A stretch of DNA of 64,000 nt from Streptomyces griseus (GTDB lineage: Bacteria; Actinomycetota; Actinomycetes; Streptomycetales; Streptomycetaceae): NCBI RefSeq assembly GCF_900460065.1, contig NZ_UAVD01000024.1, forward strand, positions 1 through 64,000, in the 5' to 3' direction. Numbering within the stretch: position 1 is the stretch's first letter; every line of letters begins with the position of its first letter. The notes beneath the pieces were generated by a model. The model had not been told where the DNA came from, did no database searches, and worked only from the letters and a program-made list of their open reading frames with translations. Positions 42,700 through 51,327 of this stretch are shown here, one piece after another. The position numbers were made by a program, and so were the translations under genes.

Positions 42700-44367
42700 T
42701 CACCCTCCGTCGCTTCCCCGCCCCCGCCGCTGGTCGGCGTCCGGCCGGGCCCTTGCCACCACCGACGCCAGGTCGAGGCTGTGCGGCAGCGTCCCGAACG
42801 CCGACCCCCAGTCCCCTCCGAGCCGCGAGGCGCAGAACGCGTCGGACACCTCGGGCGGGGCCCAGCGCACCAGCAGCGACCCCTGGAGCACCAGGGCGAT
42901 CCGCTCCACCACGCGCCGCGCCCGCGCCTCGACGCCCTCCAGGTCGGCCAGCTCCGTCAGCAGGCCCTTGATCGCCGCGTCCAGCCGGTGATCCGCCCCG
43001 CGCGCGCGGCCGACCTCGCGCAGGAACGCGTCCAGGGCCCGCGGCTCCCGCTGGAGCGCCCGCAGCACGTCCAGCGCCTGCACGTTGCCCGAGCCCTCCC
43101 AGAGGGAGTTGAGCGGCGCCTCGCGCAGCAGCCGGGGCATCCCCGACTCCTCCACGTACCCGTTGCCGCCCAGGCACTCCAACGCCTCGCCCACCACGGC
43201 GGAGCACCGTTTGGTGACCCAGTACTTCGCGGCGGGCACCGCGAGCCGCAGAAAGGCCCGCTCCTCGTCCGTGTCCTCGTCGTACGCGGCGGCCAGCCGC
43301 ATCGCCAGCACCGTCGCCGCCTCCGACTCCAGCGCCAGGTCCGCCAGCACGTTGCGCATCAGGGGCTTGTCGATCAGGAGCCCGCCGAACGCACGGCGGT
43401 AGGCGCTGTGGTGGACCGCCTGGGACACCGCCTGCCGCATCAGCGCCGCCGAACCCACCACGCAGTCCAGCCGGGTGGCCGCCACCATCTCGATGATGGT
43501 GCGCACCCCGCGCCCCTCCTCACCGACCCGGTGGGCCCAGGTCCCGTCGAACTCGACCTCGGCGGAGGCGTTGGACCGGTTGCCCAGCTTGTCCTTCAGC
43601 CGCTGGATCGCGAACACGTTGCGCGTGCCGTCCGGGAGCACCCGCGGCACCAGGAAGCAGCTCAGTCCGCCCGCCGCCTGCGCCAGCACCAGGAAGCCGT
43701 CCGACATCGGCGCCGAACAGAACCACTTGTGCCCGGTGAGCAGATAGCCGTCGGCACCGGAGAGCGCTTCGGCCCGCGTCGTGTTGGACCGCACGTCGGT
43801 GCCGCCCTGCTTCTCGGTCATGCCCATCCCGAGGAGCGCCCCGGCCTTCTCCATCGGGTTCCGCAGCCCCTCCACGTACGTGTGCGAGGTCAGCAGCGGC
43901 TCCCACTCGGCGGCCAGCGCCGGATCGGTCCGCAGCGTGGGCACCGCCGCGTGCGTCATCGACAGCGGACAGCCGTGCCCCGCCTCGGCCTGCGTCCAGA
44001 CCAGGAACCCGGCCGCGCGCCGGACATGACCGGCCGGACGCCCCCAGGCGTCCGTCAGCCCGGCCGACACCGCGTGGCCCAGCAACCGGTGCCAGGACGG
44101 ATGGAAATCCACCTCGTCGACGCGGTGCCCGAAACGGTCATGGGTGCGCAGGACGGGCGGATGCGCGTTCGCCCGCGCACCCCACTCCTGGACCTGGGCG
44201 GAGCCCGCGGCCCGGCCCAGCTCCCCGAGCTCCTCCAGCGCCACGGGCAGGACCCCGGGCGCGACATGCCGCTCGACGGCCTCGGACAGGGCCCGGTCGG
44301 CGGCGAAGACGTCATGGCCGACCAGCGGCGGAACCTGATTGGTCACGGTGTGGGTGGTGGCTGCCAT
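42700..44367 (-). CDS. Acyl-CoA dehydrogenase, AidB-like
   Basis: 555 residues from ATG 44367 (MAATTHTVTNQVPPLVGHDVF). The order of domains (extra N-terminal region, FAD-binding middle domain with GMGMTEKQGGTDVRSNTTRA, then KWFCSAPMSD, RLKDKLGNRSNASAEVEFDG, ECLGGNGYVEESGMPRLLREAPLNSLWEGSGNVQALDVLRAL) matches AidB, a DNA-alkylation-response flavoprotein that binds DNA and has weak dehydrogenase activity. The Streptomyces homologues are annotated as acyl-CoA dehydrogenases. It is divergent from the YihY gene with only 17 bp between start codons. Confidence 0.9.
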   Translation of the reverse strand: MAATTHTVTNQVPPLVGHDVFAADRALSEAVERHVAPGVLPVALEELGELGRAAGSAQVQEWGARANAHPPVLRTHDRFGHRVDEVDFHPSWHRLLGHAVSAGLTDAWGRPAGHVRRAAGFLVWTQAEAGHGCPLSMTHAAVPTLRTDPALAAEWEPLLTSHTYVEGLRNPMEKAGALLGMGMTEKQGGTDVRSNTTRAEALSGADGYLLTGHKWFCSAPMSDGFLVLAQAAGGLSCFLVPRVLPDGTRNVFAIQRLKDKLGNRSNASAEVEFDGTWAHRVGEEGRGVRTIIEMVAATRLDCVVGSAALMRQAVSQAVHHSAYRRAFGGLLIDKPLMRNVLADLALESEAATVLAMRLAAAYDEDTDEERAFLRLAVPAAKYWVTKRCSAVVGEALECLGGNGYVEESGMPRLLREAPLNSLWEGSGNVQALDVLRALQREPRALDAFLREVGRARGADHRLDAAIKGLLTELADLEGVEARARRVVERIALVLQGSLLVRWAPPEVSDAFCASRLGGDWGSAFGTLPHSLDLASVVARARPDADQRRGRGSDGG

Positions 44368-44384
44368 GCCGATACGGTAAGGAG

Positions 44385-45587
44385 GTGCAGGCAGCAAAGG
44401 AAACACCCGAGCGGTCACCGGGCCGACTCCACCGGGCGCGAGTGCTCTACCGCAACGTCTCCAAACGGCGGATGGCGTGGCACTTGCTCAAGGACACCGT
44501 CAACTCGTGCATCGAGTACCGCATCCTCGGACTCGCGGCCGAGGCGGCGTTCTTCACCCTCCTCTCGCTGCCCCCGCTGCTCCTCGGCATGATCGGACTG
44601 CTCGGTTACGTCGACGAGTGGACGGCGACCACCACCGTCGCGTCCATCGAGCGCAACATCCTCTCCGCCGCCCAGACGGTGCTGTCCGAGCGCGGGGTCA
44701 ACGACTTCGCCAAACCGCTGCTCGCCGACGTCACGACCGGGGCCCGCCCCGACATCATCTCCATCGGCTTCGCCATCGCCCTGTGGTCCGGCTCCCGCGC
44801 GGTGAACGTCTTCATCGACACCATCACCGTCATGTACGGACTCGACGGCCACCGCGGCATCGTCAAGACCCGGCTGCTCGCCTTCCTGCTGTACGTCGTC
44901 GCCCTGCTGCTCGGCGCGGTGGTGCTGCCGCTGCTGGTGGTCGGCCCGGACCGGGTCGTCGAGCTGGTGCCGTGGGGCACCGAGGTCATAGCCGTCCTGT
45001 ACTGGCCGCTCGTGATGCTGCTGAGCGTCGCGTTCCTCACGACGCTCTACCACGTTTCCGTGCCGGTGCGTTCGCCCTGGATCGAGGACGTCCCCGGGGC
45101 CCTGGTGGCGCTCGGCATGTGGGTCCTCGGCAGCTTCCTGCTCCGGATCTACCTGACCAACACGGTCGAGGGCCCCACCATCTACGGCTCCTTGGCGGCG
45201 CCGATCGCGGTGCTCCTGTGGATCGGCATCTCCGCCTTCGCGGTCCTGGTCGGCGCCGCGGTCAACGCGGCCATCGACCGGGTGTGGCCCTCGCTCGCCA
45301 CCGCCGCCGCCCGCGAGGCCACCGAACGCGTCCGGGCCGCGCAGGCCGCCGAGTTCGTCGCCCGCGCCCGCTCGGCCGCCTACGCCGGAACGGACGACGA
45401 CGATGACGAGGACGACGGCCCCGCGTACATGCCCTCCGAGTTCCCCGAGCGCTGGTCCCGCTTCCTGCCGCCCGACGACGTGAAGTCCCGACTGCACGCG
45501 ACCCGGGAGAAGGACCCCAGGGACCCGAAGGACTCCCGGGACCCCAGGGACTCCAGGGACTCCAAGGAACCCAGGGACGCCGGGTAG
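44385..45587 (+). CDS. YihY/BrkB family membrane protein
   Basis: 400 residues; the assigned GTG at 44385 overlaps a GGAGG, so the true start may be a little further in (for example GTG 44442). It has six to seven membrane helices between about 45 and 300 (AAFFTLLSLPPLLLGMIGLLGY, LWSGSRAVNVFIDTITVMYGL, VLLWIGISAFAVLVGAAVNAAID), typical of the virulence factor BrkB/YihY family, once mislabelled RNase BN. The C-terminal 100 residues are cytoplasmic, with an acidic run (DDDDDEDD) and a terminal Lys/Asp/Pro/Arg/Ser repeat. Possible transporter; function unknown. Confidence 0.9.
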   Translation: MQAAKETPERSPGRLHRARVLYRNVSKRRMAWHLLKDTVNSCIEYRILGLAAEAAFFTLLSLPPLLLGMIGLLGYVDEWTATTTVASIERNILSAAQTVLSERGVNDFAKPLLADVTTGARPDIISIGFAIALWSGSRAVNVFIDTITVMYGLDGHRGIVKTRLLAFLLYVVALLLGAVVLPLLVVGPDRVVELVPWGTEVIAVLYWPLVMLLSVAFLTTLYHVSVPVRSPWIEDVPGALVALGMWVLGSFLLRIYLTNTVEGPTIYGSLAAPIAVLLWIGISAFAVLVGAAVNAAIDRVWPSLATAAAREATERVRAAQAAEFVARARSAAYAGTDDDDDEDDGPAYMPSEFPERWSRFLPPDDVKSRLHATREKDPRDPKDSRDPRDSRDSKEPRDAG

Positions 45588-45611
45588 CGTCCCGCGCGCT
45601 AGCGTGGAGGC

Positions 45612-46382
45612 ATGCCCCGGGAACACCAGCGGTACCAGGAACGGCCGTCCCGGCTGACCGGGGCCGTCGTCTGGACCCTGGACGTCCCGCCCGGACCGCC
45701 CGGCCCCGCCCGGTCCGTCCTCCCCGACGGCTGCATGGACCTGATCTGGTCCGCCGGCCGCCTGGTCGTCGCCGGACCCGACACCCGTGCCTTCCGGGTC
45801 GACCCCGGCAACCGCGCCTCCTGCGCCGCGATCCGCTTCCCGCCCGGAACCGCCCCCGTGCTCCTCGGCGTACCGGCCGACGAACTCCGCGACCACCGGG
45901 TCGAGCTCGCCGACCTCTGGTCCCGAACCGCCGTCAGGGGGCTCGTCGACCGGATCGACCGGGCCGCCGACCCCGCGACCGCCCTGGAGGACCACGCCCT
46001 GGGCCTGGCCGCCGCGGCCGGCCCCCCGGACCCGCTCACCGCCGCCGTCGCCGACCGGCTGCGGCGCGGCGGATCCGTCGCGGCGACGGCCGCCGAGGTC
46101 GGTCTCGGCGCCCGCCAGCTGCACCGCCGCTCCCTGGCCGCCTTCGGCTACGGCCCCAAGACCCTGGCCCGGATCCTCCGGCTCCAGCGGGCCCTGGCCC
46201 TCATCCGCACCGGCCTCCCGTACGCCGAGGCGGCCTGCGCGGCGGGCTGCGTCGACCAGGCGCACCTGGCCCGCGAGATGCGCGCCCTCGCCGGCACGAC
46301 GCTCGGGGCCTACTTCTCGACGGGCGACGCGGAAGCGAACAGCGACACCCCGCAGCCGTCCGGGTCCAGGACGACCGCGTAG
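45612..46382 (+). CDS. AraC-family transcriptional regulator
   Basis: 256 residues. The N-terminal part (VVWTLDVPPGPPGPARSVLPDGCMDLIWSAGRLVVAGPDT, then FRVDPGNRASCAAIRFPPG) is the DUF6597 sensor seen in many single-domain-sensor AraC proteins; the C-terminal 100 residues form two helix-turn-helix units (VAATAAEVGLGARQLHRRSLAAFGYGPKTLARILRLQRAL and AEAACAAGCVDQAHLAREMRALAG). It starts 24 bp after the YihY gene and its 3' end overlaps the convergent VOC gene by 73 bp. Target and ligand unknown; linkage with the VOC gene is conserved in my recollection of similar loci. Confidence 0.9.
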   Translation: MPREHQRYQERPSRLTGAVVWTLDVPPGPPGPARSVLPDGCMDLIWSAGRLVVAGPDTRAFRVDPGNRASCAAIRFPPGTAPVLLGVPADELRDHRVELADLWSRTAVRGLVDRIDRAADPATALEDHALGLAAAAGPPDPLTAAVADRLRRGGSVAATAAEVGLGARQLHRRSLAAFGYGPKTLARILRLQRALALIRTGLPYAEAACAAGCVDQAHLAREMRALAGTTLGAYFSTGDAEANSDTPQPSGSRTTA

Positions 46383-46714
46383 CGCTGCCCCCACACCGCG
46401 TCCCAGGGCTCGGCGTGGCCCGTGTACCCGGCCCCGACCAGGTCCGCGTAGACCGCGTCCACCTCCGCCGGGCTGTCGCAGACGAACGCCAGACCGAGCC
46501 GCTCGCCGCCCGAGGGCCGCTGCCAGTCCGGATCGAACGAGGCGATGACCGCCTCCGTGTCCCACAGCAGCCGCTGTCCGCCCGGCAGGGTCACCTCGAC
46601 ATGCGGTGCGGACTCCGCCCCCTCGGGGATGTCGAGGCCGAGCCTGCGGTAGAAGGCGAGCGAGGCCGCCAGGTCCGCCGTGATGATGCTGATCGCGTCG
46701 AATCGTGGAGTCAT
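46310..46714 (-). CDS. VOC family (glyoxalase-like) protein
   Basis: 134 residues from ATG 46714 (MTPRFDAISIITADLAASLAFYRRLGLDIP), a single vicinal-oxygen-chelate domain made of two beta-alpha-beta-beta-beta units. The second half is WGQRYAVVLDPDGCGVSLFA. Metal-ligand His/Glu positions are not obvious, and members of this subgroup act as dioxygenases, lyases, resistance-binding proteins or carriers. Its 3' 73 bp overlap antisense to the AraC gene, so both ends are shared. Confidence 0.88.
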   Translation of the reverse strand: MTPRFDAISIITADLAASLAFYRRLGLDIPEGAESAPHVEVTLPGGQRLLWDTEAVIASFDPDWQRPSGGERLGLAFVCDSPAEVDAVYADLVGAGYTGHAEPWDAVWGQRYAVVLDPDGCGVSLFASASPVEK

Positions 46715-46776
46715 GCCCCGACCGTACGCAGCGGGAGCCCCGACGGTCTTGTACGAATCGGTCGCCCGCGCGGGCC

Positions 46777-48327
46777 TCAGCCCAGGCAGTCGGCCGGCGC
46801 GGTCCCCGGGTCGGTCACGGCCAGGCCCAGGGCGGCCCGCTCCGTGATCCACCGCGTCGGCCGGTGGCGCGGGTCGCCCGTCGTGGTGTGCAGCGACCGC
46901 TGGAGCCCCAGCAGCCTCGCCGCCCCGACCCGCTCGCCCCAGGCCAACGGCCCGTACGGATAGCCGAGCCCCGTGGTCACGGCCAGGTCGATGTCGGCGG
47001 GCGCGGCGAGCGAGCGCTCCGCGATCGAGCAGCCGACCGCGACGACGGAGGACAGCAGCCGCTGCGCGACCGTGCCCGCGGTGTCCCGCACCACCGACAC
47101 CGCATACGGTTCGCCGCCCCCGGCGGCCCGCGCCAGCACCGCCCGCGCGTCCCGGGCGGCCACCGGGTCGCCGGCCGCCGTGACCGCCAGGACCCGCCGC
47201 CGTCCCGCTGCGGGCAGCACCTCCACGCCGAACGTACGCTCCCGGGGCAACCCGCTCTCCGCGACCGCCGCCGACACCGGCGTCCCCCAGACGGGCACCA
47301 GCACCACGGCCCGCGCCGACGGCCCCGCGCCCCGCTCGACCCGCGCCCCCGCCGCCTCCAGGGACCCGGCCAGGGCCTCCTCGTAGGCGACGGTCTCCGG
47401 CCGGCCGCCCGGAACCAGGAACACCGGGCGCTCGGCGTCCCCGCCGACCGCGCTCTCCGGCGCGGGACCCGCCGCCCCGTCGCCGTACGCGTACCAGCCC
47501 CGGCCCGTCTTACGGCCGTGCAGCCCCGCCACCACCCGGTTCGGGGTGAGGAAGGAAGGGCGCAGCCGGTCCTCGTACCGGAAGCCCGCCCAGATCGAGT
47601 CGATCACCGCGGCCGTCACATCGAGGCCGGTCAGGTCCATCAGCTCGAAGGGGCCCATCCGCAGCCCCAGCACGTCCCGGGCGATCCGGTCGATCTCCGC
47701 CGGGTCCGCCACCGACTCCTCCAGCAGCGCGAGCGCCTCGGTCACCAGCCCCCGGCCGGCGTGGTTGACCAGGAACCCGGGGGTGTCGGCGACGGTCACC
47801 GCCCGGTGCCCGCACCCCTCCACCAGCTCGGTCAGCAGAGCCGGGATGTCCGGGCGGGTGGCCGCGCCCGGCACCACCTCGACGATCCGCATCAGCGGCA
47901 CCGGGTTGAAGAAGTGCAGTCCGGCCAGGCGCGAGGGGTCCTGGAGCGTCGCGGCGATCCGGGTCACGGACAGGGAGGAGGTGTTGGTCGCGAAGACCGC
48001 GGAGGAGGGCAGCGCCCGCTCCAGCCTCCCGAACACCTCGGCCTTGGTCGCCAGGTCCTCCCGTACGGCCTCGATCACCAGCTCCACCTCGGGCCCCGCC
48101 GCCCACGGCTCGGCGAGCGGCACCAGCCGGGCCGCGGCCCCGTCCCGGTCGGCCGACGACAGCCGCCCCTTGGCGACGGCCCGGTCCAGCATCGAGGCGA
48201 CGAAGTCCAGGGCCTCCGTCACCGCCTCGGGCCGCACGTCGGCGAGCTCGACGGTGTGGCCGGCGCTCGCCGCCCACTGGGCGATGCCGCGGCCCATGGC
48301 CCCGGCTCCGACGATCCTGATACGCAT
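46777..48327 (-). CDS. 3-hydroxyacyl-CoA dehydrogenase (two-domain)
   Basis: 516 residues. It begins MRIRIVGAGAMGRGIAQWAASAGH, the NAD-binding Rossmann fold; the catalytic region HFFNPVPLMRIVEVVPG with the active-site His (about 140) and the substrate helix TPGFLVNHAGRGLVTEAL follow. The C-terminal half repeats the 3HCDH helical domain (LGLRMGPFELMDLTGLDVTAAVI, then a second copy near residue 440-510 ending GLGYPYGPLAWGERVGAARLLGLQRS). It oxidises 3-hydroxyacyl-CoA to 3-ketoacyl-CoA. Neighbouring CoA-transferase and thiolase genes make up a beta-oxidation-like set, as in PaaH/PcaIJ/PcaF-type aromatic or dicarboxylate degradation. Confidence 0.92.
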   Translation of the reverse strand: MRIRIVGAGAMGRGIAQWAASAGHTVELADVRPEAVTEALDFVASMLDRAVAKGRLSSADRDGAAARLVPLAEPWAAGPEVELVIEAVREDLATKAEVFGRLERALPSSAVFATNTSSLSVTRIAATLQDPSRLAGLHFFNPVPLMRIVEVVPGAATRPDIPALLTELVEGCGHRAVTVADTPGFLVNHAGRGLVTEALALLEESVADPAEIDRIARDVLGLRMGPFELMDLTGLDVTAAVIDSIWAGFRYEDRLRPSFLTPNRVVAGLHGRKTGRGWYAYGDGAAGPAPESAVGGDAERPVFLVPGGRPETVAYEEALAGSLEAAGARVERGAGPSARAVVLVPVWGTPVSAAVAESGLPRERTFGVEVLPAAGRRRVLAVTAAGDPVAARDARAVLARAAGGGEPYAVSVVRDTAGTVAQRLLSSVVAVGCSIAERSLAAPADIDLAVTTGLGYPYGPLAWGERVGAARLLGLQRSLHTTTGDPRHRPTRWITERAALGLAVTDPGTAPADCLG

Positions 48328-48440
48328 GGCGGTGATGGCCCTTTCGACGGAGGGGCGGACGGACTGTCCACGGGGTGGAGACGATTCCCCGACGGGAACG
48401 TGAGCGGCAAGGGGGAGCGGGGACGGGGCGGGCGCGGGCG

Positions 48441-49226
48441 TCAGCGGAGGTAGACCCGGTCGGGGTCGACCTCGTCCCGCAGGAGCCGCAGCTCGGCGTC
48501 GGTCGGCGGGGCCGTCGTCGCCACCGGACCGGCCGTCCTCAGCTCCCAGCCGGTCGCGGCCCGCACCTCCTCGACGGTGACCCCGGGGTGGACGGCGACC
48601 AGCCGCAGTTCGTCGCCGACCCCCTCCCTGGCGAGGACGCCCAGCTCCGTGACGACCCGGGTCACCCCGGCGCCCAGCGGGCGGATCCCCTCCGCGAGCG
48701 CCCGGTCCGGTCCCGGCGTGGTGCAGAAGTCGAGGGCGCCGGCGAAGGAGCGCGGCGTGTGCCGGCGCATCACCACGAACACCTCCCGGGCGTTCGCCAT
48801 CACCTCGACCGCGCCCCCGGAACCCGGCAGCCGCACCGAGGGGCGGTCCCAGTCCCCGATGACCGAGGTGTTGAGGCTGCCCCAGCGGTCGATCTGCGCC
48901 GCCCCCAGGAAACCCACGTCGATGCGCCCGCCCTGGAGCACCGAGCCGAACAGGGCGGGCATCGGCACCACCGCCTCGGCCCCGGTGACCAGAACGGCGT
49001 CCGCGATGGTCTCCGGCAGACGGGAGGGGTGCGCCCCGCAGACCCCGGACTCGTACACCACCTCGATGCCCGGCGCGACGGTCAGCCGGGCCAGCTCGAC
49101 CGCCAGCGTCGGCAGCCCGATCCCCGCGAACACCGCACGGCGTCCGGCCAGTTCACGCGAGGCGACGACCGACAGCAGCTCCGAGGAGGTGACGGGCCGC
49201 GCGGTTCCCGGGTCCCGCTCGTTCAC
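48441..49226 (-). CDS. CoA-transferase subunit B (GctB-like)
   Basis: 261 residues from GTG 49226, whose start overlaps the subunit A stop (GTGA). It belongs to the family-1 CoA-transferase beta subunits. VVYESGVCGAHP near residue 60 carries the Glu expected as the CoA-accepting nucleophile; GIGLPTLAVELARLT opens the fold. The size (about 260) fits glutaconate CoA-transferase GctB and IpdB rather than the smaller PcaJ (about 210). It works with subunit A on a 3-oxoacid or unsaturated dicarboxylate. Confidence 0.88.
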   Translation of the reverse strand: MNERDPGTARPVTSSELLSVVASRELAGRRAVFAGIGLPTLAVELARLTVAPGIEVVYESGVCGAHPSRLPETIADAVLVTGAEAVVPMPALFGSVLQGGRIDVGFLGAAQIDRWGSLNTSVIGDWDRPSVRLPGSGGAVEVMANAREVFVVMRRHTPRSFAGALDFCTTPGPDRALAEGIRPLGAGVTRVVTELGVLAREGVGDELRLVAVHPGVTVEEVRAATGWELRTAGPVATTAPPTDAELRLLRDEVDPDRVYLR

Positions 49227-50176
49227 AGCCGCCTCCCGTAGTTCACCGGCCGGCTCAGCGCCTCGCCGACCGCCAGCCCCGCCCAGAACCCCTCGCCCAG
49301 CCTCGCCACGTACTCCGCGTGGTCGGCGGTCCCGTACACCCACTCCGCCAGCCAGGCCCGCAGCCGCGCCGGGTCCTTGCTGATCGCGGACCAGGAGCGG
49401 TAGAAGGCGTTGTCCCGGTCGTAGTAACCCTGCGCGAAGGAGGGGTGCGCCCCCCGCGGACAGACCACCACGGCGTCGACCGCGTGCGCCGGAATCAGCG
49501 TGCGATTGGGGTCCGAGCGGACCACCTCGTCCGCCACCAGCTCCTCCACCACCACGACCGCCTTCCCCGCCGCGTACACCGCCTCGGCCTGGACGCCGGT
49601 CAGCCCCCAGATCTGGGTGTTCCCCCGGCGGTCGGCGCGCTGCGCGTGGACGATCGTCACGTCGGGGTTGACGGGCGGCACGACGTGGATCCGCTCGGTC
49701 CCTCCGTCGGCGGCCGGGTAGGGGGAGACGACCTGGCGGATACCGGGGTTGACGGCCGGCAGGTCGCTGCCGGCGTACGAGCGCAGCGGGTAGAACGGCA
49801 GCCGCTGCGCCCCCGCGAGATAGCGGCACACCATCCCGTAGTGGCTGTACTCCTCGAACGCCAGCGGCTCCGGGTCCGCGTGCTCGATCCGCCGCCGCAG
49901 CTCCCCGAGCGAACCGGCGGAGGAGTTCCCCACGAAGGAGGAGACCAGCCGCGTCACGCACCCGGCCGCCAGCATCTGGTCCACCACGATGTCGGCCGTC
50001 ATCCGGACGACCGTGAGATCCCGGCGGCCCTGCCGGATGATCTCGTGACCGGCGGCGGTCGGGACGAGATGGGTGAACCCTTCGAGGCTCACGGTGTCCC
50101 CGTCGTGGACGAAGGCGGCGACGGCCTCCCTCATCGACATGACCTTGCCGGCCGTCCGGTCCACGGTTCTCCTCAT
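49223..50176 (-). CDS. CoA-transferase subunit A (GctA-like)
   Basis: 317 residues from ATG 50176; ATG 50185 is an alternative. The GKVMSMREAVAAFVHDGDTVSLEGF start is typical of GctA-like alpha subunits, and the Gly-rich SSFVGNSSAGSLGELRRRIE and HAQRADRRGNTQIWGLTGVQAEAVYAAGKAVVVVEELV blocks bind CoA. It forms a heterotetramer with subunit B. It is divergent from the LysR gene across a 110-bp region containing a candidate LysR operator. Confidence 0.88.
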   Translation of the reverse strand: MRRTVDRTAGKVMSMREAVAAFVHDGDTVSLEGFTHLVPTAAGHEIIRQGRRDLTVVRMTADIVVDQMLAAGCVTRLVSSFVGNSSAGSLGELRRRIEHADPEPLAFEEYSHYGMVCRYLAGAQRLPFYPLRSYAGSDLPAVNPGIRQVVSPYPAADGGTERIHVVPPVNPDVTIVHAQRADRRGNTQIWGLTGVQAEAVYAAGKAVVVVEELVADEVVRSDPNRTLIPAHAVDAVVVCPRGAHPSFAQGYYDRDNAFYRSWSAISKDPARLRAWLAEWVYGTADHAEYVARLGEGFWAGLAVGEALSRPVNYGRRL

Positions 50177-50221
50177 CGTCCGCATCCGCGGACCCCACGG
50201 TGTCAGCACCCATTGATGGCT

Positions 50222-50235
50222 GTCCAATACCGAAT
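50222..50235. promoter_or_regulatory. Candidate LysR operator, copy 1
   Basis: GTCCAATACCGAAT, in the gap between the divergent CoA-transferase and LysR genes, with ATTG nine bases upstream giving ATTG-N9-CAAT. A 13 of 14 match in the opposite orientation lies upstream of the thiolase gene (51231-51244). Confidence 0.5.
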
Positions 50236-50286
50236 TAGGGTCGGACCAGGACCCGGGGCATATCAATGACGTGAGGGGGCGCCGCC

Positions 50287-51219
50287 GTGGAACTGCGCCA
50301 CCTGAGGGCCTTCCTCGCCGTGGCCGAGGAGCTGCACTTCGGCCGGGCCGCCAGACGCCTCCAGATGGCGCAGCCGCCCCTGAGCCAGCGGATCCGGCAG
50401 TTGGAGAAGGAGCTCGGCGTCCAGCTGTTCCACCGCAACACGCGCTCCGTCCGGCTCACCGGGGCGGGGGAGACCTTCCTCGATCCCGTACGGACCGTCC
50501 TCGACGACCTCGACACCGCCGTACGGGCCGCCCGTTCGGCGGGCCGGGGAGAGTACGGCCGGGTGACCATCGGCTTCGCCGGGGCCTCCAGCCACGAGAC
50601 GCTGCCCCGCCTCACCCGCGCCGTGCGCGCCGCACACCCCGGCCTCGAACTGGTCATGACCGGCCAGACGTACGCCAACGTCGCCCTGTCCCGGGTCGCC
50701 GACGGCTCCCTCGACCTGGGCTTCGTCCGGCTGCCGGTGTCCCGGCCCGGAGTGGAACACCGGGTGATCGACGAGGAGGAGCTGCTGTGCGCCCTGCCGT
50801 CCGACCACCCGCTCGCCCGGCACGAGGCGGTGTCGCTGGCCGACCTCGCGGACGAACCGTTCGTCTCCTTCCCCGCCAACACCGGCTCCACCGTGCGCGA
50901 CGCCCTGACCGAGGCCTGCGAGAGCGCCGGATTCACCCCGCGCGTCGTCCAGGAGGCCCCCGACTCGTACACGATCATGGCGCTCGTCGCCGCCGGGGTC
51001 GGCGTCACCCTCACGGTTACCTCCGTACGCCACATCCAGCAGAGCGGCCTGGTCTACCGGCCCCTCACCGGCCCGCCCATCCGCCGCCAGGCCGCCCTCG
51101 CCTGGCGCGCCGACAACCCCTCCGCGGCCCTGCGCGCCGTGCTCGCCGTCGCCCGGGACGCCCTGCCGACCCCCGTACGCGGACCGGGCGGAAGACCCAT
51201 TGAGACGCCGGACCTCTGA
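50287..51219 (+). CDS. LysR-family transcriptional regulator
   Basis: 310 residues, GTG start. It begins MELRHLRAFLAVAEELHFGRAARRLQMAQPPLSQRIRQLEKELGVQLF, the winged-helix DNA-binding domain, followed by a linker helix and a periplasmic-binding-like effector domain from about 90 (VTIGFAGASSHETLPRLTRAV). The C-terminal VAAGVGVTLTVTSVRHI is normal. Being divergent from the CoA-transferase genes and directly upstream of the thiolase gene, it likely controls both in response to a CoA ester or free acid. Confidence 0.94.
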   Translation: MELRHLRAFLAVAEELHFGRAARRLQMAQPPLSQRIRQLEKELGVQLFHRNTRSVRLTGAGETFLDPVRTVLDDLDTAVRAARSAGRGEYGRVTIGFAGASSHETLPRLTRAVRAAHPGLELVMTGQTYANVALSRVADGSLDLGFVRLPVSRPGVEHRVIDEEELLCALPSDHPLARHEAVSLADLADEPFVSFPANTGSTVRDALTEACESAGFTPRVVQEAPDSYTIMALVAAGVGVTLTVTSVRHIQQSGLVYRPLTGPPIRRQAALAWRADNPSAALRAVLAVARDALPTPVRGPGGRPIETPDL

Positions 51220-51230
51220 AAAGGGGGCAC

Positions 51231-51244
51231 ATCCGGTATTGGAC
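51231..51244. promoter_or_regulatory. Candidate LysR operator, copy 2
   Basis: ATCCGGTATTGGAC, the reverse complement (13 of 14) of the motif at 50222-50235. It sits 12 bp after the LysR stop and 83 bp before the thiolase start. Confidence 0.5.
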
Positions 51245-51327
51245 CCGCTCAGTCACCGGATGCGAAGGTCACCCCACCACCCGCGCCCCGCCCGCCGCCC
51301 CGGTCGCCCCGAAGGAAAGGCCCCGCC

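Noticed and set aside
44385..44441. Confident N-terminus of the YihY protein
   Set aside because: GGAGG overlaps the GTG itself, which is not a workable spacing, so the start is given with reserve.
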